Shown here piece after piece: positions 1 to 5,809 of a DNA stretch of 64,000 nucleotides (within the stretch, counting starts at the first letter, position 1; every line of letters starts with the position of its first letter). The DNA is taken from positions 1 through 64,000 of the forward strand of contig NZ_PVZS01000006.1 in the NCBI RefSeq assembly GCF_003004785.1. The letters run 5' to 3'. The stretch comes from Alsobacter soli (GTDB lineage Bacteria; Pseudomonadota; Alphaproteobacteria; Rhizobiales; Beijerinckiaceae). Under the pieces are notes generated by a model. The model was not told where the DNA came from. It did not search any database and saw only the letters and a list, made by a program, of their open reading frames with translations. Position numbers and translations under genes: made by a program.

Positions 1-213
1 ACCGCGACCCTGGTCGGCCTGTTCGTGTTATGCGAGCTCGCGGCCCTGGTGTGGCCGACCGCGGGGCTGGCGCACGGCTGGGTCCGCCTGTTCGCCAGCG
101 ACCCGGACAACGTCGGCCGGACCTTCGTCGAGGGCGTGCTGGGCAGCATCGCCGGCGCGTGGCTAGCGACGCTTCTGTTCGTGCCAGTCTACAACCGGCT
201 CGTTCGACGGTGA
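1..213 (+). CDS. C-terminal fragment of an unidentified membrane protein
   Basis: An open frame runs in from the left edge and stops at 211-213, so only the last 70 residues are visible. The sequence is hydrophobic, with two probable membrane segments (one near the window edge, one near GSIAGAWLATLLFV) separated by a polar loop, and ends in a short basic tail (NRLVRR), which suggests a cytoplasmic C-terminus. I do not recognise the family. It lies upstream of a DUF411 metal-associated gene on the same strand, with a gap of about 115 bp. A start inside the visible part is possible but unlikely, because the frame is open to the edge. Confidence 0.5.
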   Translation, partial: TATLVGLFVLCELAALVWPTAGLAHGWVRLFASDPDNVGRTFVEGVLGSIAGAWLATLLFVPVYNRLVRR

Positions 214-268
214 CATGCAGTGCGCCGGGCGCGCGACGGCCCGCCCAGCGCTCCGTCCGCAGCCCTAA

Positions 269-280
269 ATACTGCCGTAT
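269..280. promoter_or_regulatory. Short inverted repeat upstream of the DUF411 gene
   Basis: ATAC-TGCC-GTAT is a perfect 4+4 bp dyad in a locally AT-rich patch about 50 bp before the DUF411 start codon. Its position would suit an operator or promoter element. The arms are short and could arise by chance; no regulator is assigned. Confidence 0.2.
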
Positions 281-328
281 AGTGATTGGAATCGCGCCTG
301 CCGGGCGCACGAACATGGAACGGAGACG

Positions 329-805
329 ATGACCACACATCCCGACCGGCGCGCCGCCCTGATGATGCTGGCCGCCCCGCTGGCCCTCGCCGCCGTGCCC
401 GCGCGGGCCCAGGCCCTGCCCAAGGTCGCGGTGAGCAAGGATCCGTCCTGCTCGTGCTGCGCGGGCTGGGTGGCGCACATGCGGCGCGCAGGTTTCCAGG
501 TCGACGTCACGGAGGCGCAGGACATGGAGGCGGTGAAGCGGCGCCTCGGGGTGCCGGAGGACCTCGCCTCCTGCCACACCGCCCTGGTCGAAGCCTACGT
601 CGTCGAGGGCCACGTGCCGGCTGACGCGGTCAAGCGCCTCCTGGCCGAGCACCCTGCCGGCAAGGGGCTCGCGGTTCCGGGCATGCCCGTCGGCTCGCCC
701 GGCATGGAGGTCCGGGGCGCGGCGGCGGACGCCTACGCGGTGGTCCTGTTCGGCGGCGGGAGCCCGAAGGTGTTCGCGCGCTACAGGGGCGCCACGCCCC
801 TCTGA
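329..805 (+). CDS. DUF411 family periplasmic metal-associated protein
   Basis: This 158-residue protein has an N-terminal export signal (basic start, then a hydrophobic MMLAAPLALAAVPARAQA stretch with an AxA-like cleavage site), so it should act in the periplasm. The mature part opens with SKDPSCSCCAGWVAHM, the Cys-rich motif typical of DUF411 proteins, which are often found beside copper and other metal resistance genes. A later SCHTA motif is also typical. A role in metal binding is inferred from the family and from the neighbouring arsenic and metal genes; no reaction is known. The ATG lies about 5 bp after a GGAG sequence. Confidence 0.85.
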   Translation: MTTHPDRRAALMMLAAPLALAAVPARAQALPKVAVSKDPSCSCCAGWVAHMRRAGFQVDVTEAQDMEAVKRRLGVPEDLASCHTALVEAYVVEGHVPADAVKRLLAEHPAGKGLAVPGMPVGSPGMEVRGAAADAYAVVLFGGGSPKVFARYRGATPL

Positions 806-1020
806 TCGACCGCGCGCCGCCTCGCGAGTTCGCGGTACAGCGCCTCGTGGCTGACGCCGATCTGGGCCGCCACGACCTTCCACTGGCCGTGGCGGCCGGG
901 CACGGTGTTGAACTCCAGCCAGGCTGACAGGCGCTGCGGGACCGTTCGCAGCTATAGGATCTCGGCCCGAAGCCGAGCCGCCGACCAAAGGAATTGAGCC
1001 GCATCATCTCGACGTCGACC
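781..1020 (-). pseudogene. Remnant of a Crp/Fnr-type transcription regulator (C-terminal HTH)
   Basis: Read on the minus strand, 954 down to 781 gives a winged-helix tail with the recognition-helix text AAQIGVSHEALYRELARR, as in Crp/Fnr regulators. It is preceded by AQFLWSAARLRAEIL, which fits the dimerisation helix just before that domain. The two parts are split by an in-frame TAG at 952-954 where the family usually has a residue joining EIL to LRTVPQRL, so one nonsense change separates them. Further upstream the frame breaks again near 1015, and no effector-binding domain is recognisable. The remnant's 3' end overlaps the end of the DUF411 gene on the other strand. Confidence 0.6.
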
Positions 1021-1091
1021 CGAGGCGGTAGCTTTGGCGCACTGAGAACGGCGCCCTTTCCGCTCTGGCAGCCGTGGAGAAGGAGGCCGGC

Positions 1092-1370
1092 ATGGACCGA
1101 CTGGTCGTCGCTGCACTGGCGGGAGCGGCTGGCGTGATCGCCTGGAACCTGTCGCAGTCGGGCCGCCAAGGCCCGGGCGCGCCAAGGCAAGGCTGGCTGG
1201 CGAGGCACATGCTCGATCACATGGAGCGCATGATGGCGAGCCTGCCCGAGAACGCGCCGCCCAAGCTGGTCATGTCGATCCTGCCGAAGTTGCAGGCGCA
1301 GAACGAGACCATCATCGCGCTCCTCCGAGAGCAGAACGAGCTCCTGCGGGGGCGCCGCGCGCCGCCCTAG
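1092..1370 (+). CDS. Small membrane-anchored hypothetical protein
   Basis: 92 residues. The start is the ATG at 1092, 4 bp after a strong AAGGAGG ribosome-binding site (1081-1087), rather than the GTG 18 bp earlier. An N-terminal hydrophobic helix (LVVAALAGAAGVIAWNL) would anchor it in the membrane. The remainder is an amphipathic, Met/Gln/Glu-rich helix (MLDHMERMMASLPENAPP, then LPKLQAQNETIIALLREQ) that looks able to form a coiled coil. I do not recognise a family. It sits directly upstream of the arsenite sensor gene on the same strand and may be co-transcribed with it; a link to arsenite sensing is only positional. Confidence 0.6.
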   Translation: MDRLVVAALAGAAGVIAWNLSQSGRQGPGAPRQGWLARHMLDHMERMMASLPENAPPKLVMSILPKLQAQNETIIALLREQNELLRGRRAPP

Positions 1371-1506
1371 CCGCGAGGCTGTGTCCGTGGCCCAGCTCCA
1401 GACCGTGCTTGAGGTGGCCCCCCGCTCCGCGGGCTCGCCCAAGCGTGGCCTTGCTCCACGTGGTGAAGCGCGTAACCTCGGCCATCTGTACGGGAGGGAG
1501 GGGCGA

Positions 1507-2373
1507 TTGTTCGACAAGGTCGACCGCCGCCAGGTCCTGGCGTGGACCGCCGCGGCTGTGCTCGGCGGCTCAAGCCAGGCGCGCTCGGCCTCGTCTGAAC
1601 TTCGGTTCGGGCTCACGCCCGTGTTCCTCACCTCCGACCTGGAACTGCTCGCGCGCCTGAAGGCCTATCTGGAGAAATCGACCGGCTTCCCGGTGCGCCT
1701 GATCACCCGGCGCACGTACCAGGAGATAACGGCGCTGCTGCTGTCGGGCCAGATCGACGCGGCCTGGATCTGCGGGTTTCCCTATGTGGTCTACAGGCCG
1801 CAGCTCGCCCTCGTCGCGGTGCCGGTATGGCAAGGGAAGCCGCTCTACCGGTCGTACCTGATCACCGGTCGAGACCGCCCGGCGAACTCCATCGACGACC
1901 TCAGGGGCGACGTCCACGCCTTTTCCGATCCGGACAGCAACTCGGGCTGGCTGGTGACGGCGACGGCGCTGGCGCGGCGCAACCAGGCGCCCGACACCTT
2001 CTTCTCCCAGTCAATCTACACCTGGGGCCATCGCAACGTGATCCGCGCGGTGGCGTCGGGCTTGGCTCAAAGCGGCAGCGTGGACGGCTACGTCTACGAG
2101 GTCATGCGGGAGACCGACGCCGACCTCGTCGGACAGACCCGTGTGGTCGCGCGATCCGACCTGCTTGGCTTTCCACCCGTGGCCTGCGCGGCCTCCTCGG
2201 CCAGGGAGCCGCGCACGGCTGCCCTTCAGTCCGCCCTCGTCGGCATGCGGGACACCGATCAGGGTCGCGCTGTGCTGTCCATGTTGCGCCTGGATGCGTT
2301 CAGCATCGAGCCCCCTTCCCTTTTCGACGGCATCGCACAGGAAGTCGCTGTGGTGCGGGGAGCTGCGGGATGA
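1507..2373 (+). CDS. aioX: AioX-type periplasmic arsenite-binding protein (PhnD-like fold)
   Basis: 288 residues from a TTG start preceded by a GGAGGGAGG ribosome-binding site. A twin-arginine-like signal (DRRQVLAWTAAAVLGG) leads to a phosphonate/phosphate-type substrate-binding fold with the motifs DAAWICGFPYVVY and FSDPDSNSGW. In AioX proteins a conserved cysteine in the WICGFPY stretch takes part in arsenite binding. The stop overlaps the start of the kinase gene (ATGA), the usual aioX-aioS-aioR order. The protein is inferred to present arsenite to AioS in the periplasm and so switch on the oxidase genes. A longer in-frame GTG start at 1381 is possible but would bury the signal peptide. 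Confidence 0.87.
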   Translation: MFDKVDRRQVLAWTAAAVLGGSSQARSASSELRFGLTPVFLTSDLELLARLKAYLEKSTGFPVRLITRRTYQEITALLLSGQIDAAWICGFPYVVYRPQLALVAVPVWQGKPLYRSYLITGRDRPANSIDDLRGDVHAFSDPDSNSGWLVTATALARRNQAPDTFFSQSIYTWGHRNVIRAVASGLAQSGSVDGYVYEVMRETDADLVGQTRVVARSDLLGFPPVACAASSAREPRTAALQSALVGMRDTDQGRAVLSMLRLDAFSIEPPSLFDGIAQEVAVVRGAAG

Positions 2374-3803
2374 CCGAGCGCTCCATCCCGCTCGCGATCA
2401 AGCTTCCGGTCGTGGTGACCGTGTTCATGGCCGTTGTGGCCGCGTTCGTGTCGGAGCGGGTGTTGGTGCGCCTTGAGGAGACCCAGGCGCGGCACCTCGG
2501 CGACCTGGCGACGGTGTATCTCGACGGTCTGTCGTCGGCGCTGGCGAGCCCGGTCGTGCGGGAGGATGTCTGGGAGACGTTCGATATCTTGGACCGCGCC
2601 CGTCAGACCAATGCCGGACTGAAGCCTGTGCTCACGGTGGTGGCCAACACCGCGGGGCGCGTCATCGCCTCGTCGGACCCGAAAGCCGTACCGTCCTGGT
2701 CCGAACTGCCTTCCCGCTTCCTTCACCAGGGCGCCGCCACCCCCGCCATCGAGCCGCGTGACCAGGAATCCGAAGCCGTGGCGCGGGTCGACCTCTCGAC
2801 CGGCGGGCAGGTCGTGGGCTCGATCCACGCTGTGTTCGACACCGCCCCGCTCCTGGCGGAGCGGCGCTCGGTGTTGATCACCCTGATCGGGACCAATCTC
2901 GCGCTTACCAGCGTCCTGGCGGGCGTCGCCTTCCTGGTGGTGCGGCGCATGATGCGCCCGGTCGGTGTGTTGGCCGGCCATCTGCAGGCGGGTGCCGACC
3001 GCGGGGTCGAGCCGATCCCAGCTTCCGTGATCGAGCGTGCTCTCAAGGAGTTCAAGCGTCTCTACGCCTCGTACAACGACATGGCCGTGGCGGTCCGCGA
3101 GCGCGAGGAGTGGTCGCAGCGGATGGCGGAAGACGAGCGGCTGGCGAGCCTCGGCCGGCTCGCCTCCGGCATGGCGCACGAGATCAATAACCCCCTTGGC
3201 GGGCTGTTCAACGCACTGGACACCCTGCGCCAGCACGGCGAGCGCTCCGACGTCAGGGCCAAGACACTGGATCTCATAGAGCGGGGGCTGCGCGGCATCC
3301 GTGACGTGGTTCGGGCCGCGCTCGTCACGTACAGGGCGGACGAGGCGCCCCGGCTGCTCCACCGGGAGGATGTCGACGACCTGAGGCTGCTCGTCGCGCC
3401 GGAGATTAGGCGCAAGGACATCGCCTTGGCTTGGACCAATGGGGCCTATGCTCCCTTGCCGCTCGGAGCGTCGCCTGTCCGTCAGGTTCTGCTGAACCTG
3501 CTACTGAACGCCTGCGAGGCGACACGCTTCGGTGGCGAGATCCGGTTCTCGGCCGATGTCGACGAAGGCCAGTTCGTCGCCGTGGTCGACGACGACGGCC
3601 CTGGCCCACCGGACCGCCTGCGGAGCATCCTTGAGAGCCAGGCGAACTTCGTTCCAAGGGAACGAGGGCTGGGGCTGTTGATCGTGCAGCGGCTGCTGAC
3701 GGACTTGGGAGGCTCGGCGACCGTCCACCCCAGTCCCAGCGGCGGAACCCTGATCCGCGTCGTCGTCCCGTTGCCTTCGGAGGTTCTCGCCGATGTCGCT
3801 TGA
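2370..3803 (+). CDS. aioS: AioS sensor histidine kinase
   Basis: 477 residues. The N-terminal membrane helix (about 10-30) and a second helix near 170-190 bracket a periplasmic sensor domain, followed by a HAMP-like linker. The transmitter has the H box GMAHEINNPLGG with phospho-acceptor His270, the N box LLNLLLNACEA, the D box VVDDDGPG and the GLGLLIVQRL G2 box, so it is an intact HisKA/HATPase_c kinase. It starts inside the aioX stop and overlaps aioR by 11 bp, implying coupled translation. Its role is inferred from this context: sense AioX-arsenite and phosphorylate AioR. Confidence 0.88.
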   Translation: MTERSIPLAIKLPVVVTVFMAVVAAFVSERVLVRLEETQARHLGDLATVYLDGLSSALASPVVREDVWETFDILDRARQTNAGLKPVLTVVANTAGRVIASSDPKAVPSWSELPSRFLHQGAATPAIEPRDQESEAVARVDLSTGGQVVGSIHAVFDTAPLLAERRSVLITLIGTNLALTSVLAGVAFLVVRRMMRPVGVLAGHLQAGADRGVEPIPASVIERALKEFKRLYASYNDMAVAVREREEWSQRMAEDERLASLGRLASGMAHEINNPLGGLFNALDTLRQHGERSDVRAKTLDLIERGLRGIRDVVRAALVTYRADEAPRLLHREDVDDLRLLVAPEIRRKDIALAWTNGAYAPLPLGASPVRQVLLNLLLNACEATRFGGEIRFSADVDEGQFVAVVDDDGPGPPDRLRSILESQANFVPRERGLGLLIVQRLLTDLGGSATVHPSPSGGTLIRVVVPLPSEVLADVA

Positions 3804-5097
3804 AGGCCGGACAATCGCGCTCGTCGAAGACGATCCGATCATGGGCGAGTCGCTTGTGGACCGCCTCACCCTGGACGGGGCCAAAGTGCACTGGTTCTCG
3901 ACGTGCCGGGCGGCGGCGGCCGGGATCGCCGAGCAGGCTCCCGACATCGTGCTCTGCGACATACGTCTTCCGGACGGGACCGGCGAGGACATCTATGCGG
4001 CCTCGAGCGCCGTGCCCGACGCCCCGCCCTTCATCTTCATGACCGGCTTTGGCGACATCGACCAGGCGGTTCGCCTGATGAAGAACGGCGCAGGCGACTA
4101 CGTGACGAAGCCGTTCGAGACCTCGGCCTTCCTGGCGCGCGTGGAGCAGCTTATCCGCGCGAGGACGCCACCTGATGAGCCGGTTCTCGGGGTTTCCGCT
4201 CGGATGGCGGAAACCGAGCGCCTGCTCAGGAGGTTCGCCAGGCTGTCCGCGCCCGTCCTGCTCCAGGGTGAGACCGGCGCGGGCAAAGAGGTGTGCGCCC
4301 GCTTCCTCCACGATCTCTCACGGGGCGGCCACCCCTTCATGGCCGTGAACTGCGCGGCTATCCCGAAGGATCTGCTGGAGAGCGAGCTGTTCGGACATGA
4401 ACGTGGGGCGTTCACGGGCGCGCAGGCGCGCCACCGCGGTTACGCCGAGCGCGCCGGCAAGGGCACGTTGTTCCTGGACGAGATCAGCGAACTAGAGCCC
4501 AAGCTTCAGGCCAAGCTACTCCGGCTGATCGAGGATCGCGTGTTCCACCGTGTCGGCGGCGAGGAGCCCGTCAGGATCCAGGCCCGCCTGGTGTGCGCAA
4601 CGAACGCCGACCTCTCCGCCCGCGTCCGGACTGGCGCCTTCCGCGAGGACCTCCTGTACCGGATCAACGTCCTCGCCCTGCAGGTCCCTCCCCTGCGCGA
4701 CCGGCCCGACGACATCGAGTGGCTCGCGGAGCGCTTTTTCCAGGAGTTCTCGCGGGAGGCTGATACAGAGCTGCTGGGGCTCAGCGCCAACGCCGTTACC
4801 GCCCTTTGCGGACATGGGTGGCCGGGCAACGTGCGCGAGCTCCGCAACCGCATGGAGCGGGCGGCCGGCATGGCCCTCGGCCCCTGGGTCCTGCCCGGCG
4901 ACCTGTTCCCCGAAAACGCCCATGTTCCGGAGCGGCCCGCGGCGACCTTGGAGGAGGGCCGCAACGCGGCGGAGAAGCGGCTCATCCAGCAGGCCATCCA
5001 GGAAGCAGGGGGCGTGCTGGGCGCCGCCGCCAGCCGGCTCGGCGTCTCGCGCACGACTTTGTGGGAGAAGATGCGCAAGTACGGGATCGATGGCTGA
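3793..5097 (+). CDS. aioR: AioR sigma54-dependent response regulator
   Basis: 434 residues with three domains in order. The receiver (1-120) has the acidic pocket VEDD and phospho-acceptor Asp56 in LCDIRLPDG. The AAA+ activator domain (about 135-370) has Walker A GETGAGKE, the sigma54-contact loop GAFTGA and Walker B LFLDEIS. The C-terminal Fis-type helix-turn-helix (about 390-434) contains LGAAASRLGVSRTTLWEKM. It should drive a -24/-12 promoter by ATP hydrolysis. Matching upstream dyads and a -24/-12 element lie immediately downstream, before aioB, so its target is probably the oxidase operon. Confidence 0.9.
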   Translation: MSLEGRTIALVEDDPIMGESLVDRLTLDGAKVHWFSTCRAAAAGIAEQAPDIVLCDIRLPDGTGEDIYAASSAVPDAPPFIFMTGFGDIDQAVRLMKNGAGDYVTKPFETSAFLARVEQLIRARTPPDEPVLGVSARMAETERLLRRFARLSAPVLLQGETGAGKEVCARFLHDLSRGGHPFMAVNCAAIPKDLLESELFGHERGAFTGAQARHRGYAERAGKGTLFLDEISELEPKLQAKLLRLIEDRVFHRVGGEEPVRIQARLVCATNADLSARVRTGAFREDLLYRINVLALQVPPLRDRPDDIEWLAERFFQEFSREADTELLGLSANAVTALCGHGWPGNVRELRNRMERAAGMALGPWVLPGDLFPENAHVPERPAATLEEGRNAAEKRLIQQAIQEAGGVLGAAASRLGVSRTTLWEKMRKYGIDG

Positions 5098-5104
5098 GGA
5101 GGAT

Positions 5105-5153
5105 GTTCGGAATGCCTGACACGCTCGCCAGAGCGACGTTCGGAAATCCTAAC
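5105..5153. promoter_or_regulatory. Pair of candidate AioR upstream activating sites
   Basis: Two related 16-bp dyads lie head to tail. The right one (5138-5153), GTTCGGAAATCCTAAC, is an inverted repeat of GTTnGGA. The left one (5105-5120), GTTCGGAATGCCTGAC, is an imperfect copy. Their starts are 33 bp apart, about three helical turns, so both face the same side of the DNA. They lie roughly 95-130 bp upstream of the transcription start predicted from the sigma54 promoter, the usual place for enhancer-binding-protein sites. A small CGCTC-GCCA-GAGCG dyad sits between them. Assignment to AioR is inferred from location. Confidence 0.7.
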
Positions 5154-5214
5154 GCCCCCACAACCGCGTCCAATTTACCTTCGCGATGTCAGCTGTTTAG
5201 ACCAACGCGCCTCC

Positions 5215-5230
5215 TGGCATGTCCCCTGCG
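5215..5230 (+). promoter_or_regulatory. Sigma54 (-24/-12) promoter of aioBA
   Basis: TGGCATG-N4-CTGCG matches the RpoN consensus TGGCAYG-N4-TTGCW except for one base in the -12 box. The invariant GG (5216-5217) and GC (5228-5229) are exactly 10 bp apart. The predicted transcript start is near 5240, about 35 bp before the aioB ATG. The element follows a gene for a sigma54 activator and two matching dyads, which makes it strongly plausible. Confidence 0.8.
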
Positions 5231-5274
5231 TAGCTCCATCCCGCCAAAACAACACACAGCGGGGGAGTACGCCT

Positions 5275-5799
5275 ATGAAGAGATGCGATCTGCTCGTCGA
5301 CGTCGGCCGTCGACGCTTCCTGTCCGGCGCCGGCCTGGCGGCCGCTGGCGCGGCCGCAACCACCATGGTTCCGCAGGCGCCGGCTCGCGCAGCCACAGCC
5401 CCCGCCCGCGTCACCTATCCCTCCGCGCGCTTGGTCAACATCAAGGACCTGAAGGAGAACGAGCCCATCGCGGTGACTTATCCCGACGCTGACGCGCCGG
5501 GGGTGATCATCAAGCTCGGCAAGGCCGTCCCCGGCGGCGTAGGCCCGGACCGGGACGTGGTCGGCTTCACCACCATGTGCCCGCACAAGGGCTTCCCCCT
5601 CCACTACAACCATGAGCGGCGCACGCTGAACTGCTCCGGCCACTACTCGGTGTTCGACTGCGAGGCCGGCGGCCAGGAGACGTGGGGTCACGCGACCCAG
5701 AACCTGCCGCAGTATTCGCTGCGGGTGGACGCCAACGGCGACGTGTTCGCGGAGGGGCTGGACGAGCTCCTCTACGGCCGCCTTTCGAACGTGCTGTGA
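5275..5799 (+). CDS. aioB: Arsenite oxidase small subunit, Rieske 2Fe-2S protein
   Basis: 174 residues. A twin-arginine signal (GRRRFLSGAGLAAAGAAA) exports the folded subunit with AioA. The Rieske ligands are the MCPHKGFP box (Cys, His) and the NCSGHYSVFD box (Cys, His). The extra cysteines that make a disulfide bridge in many Rieske proteins are replaced by Phe and Gly, as reported for rhizobial AioB. The subunit passes electrons from the molybdenum subunit to a soluble carrier. It is preceded by a GGGGGAG ribosome-binding site and followed 10 bp later by aioA, giving the usual BA order. Confidence 0.93.
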   Translation: MKRCDLLVDVGRRRFLSGAGLAAAGAAATTMVPQAPARAATAPARVTYPSARLVNIKDLKENEPIAVTYPDADAPGVIIKLGKAVPGGVGPDRDVVGFTTMCPHKGFPLHYNHERRTLNCSGHYSVFDCEAGGQETWGHATQNLPQYSLRVDANGDVFAEGLDELLYGRLSNVL

Positions 5800-5809
5800 G
5801 GAGGTCGTC

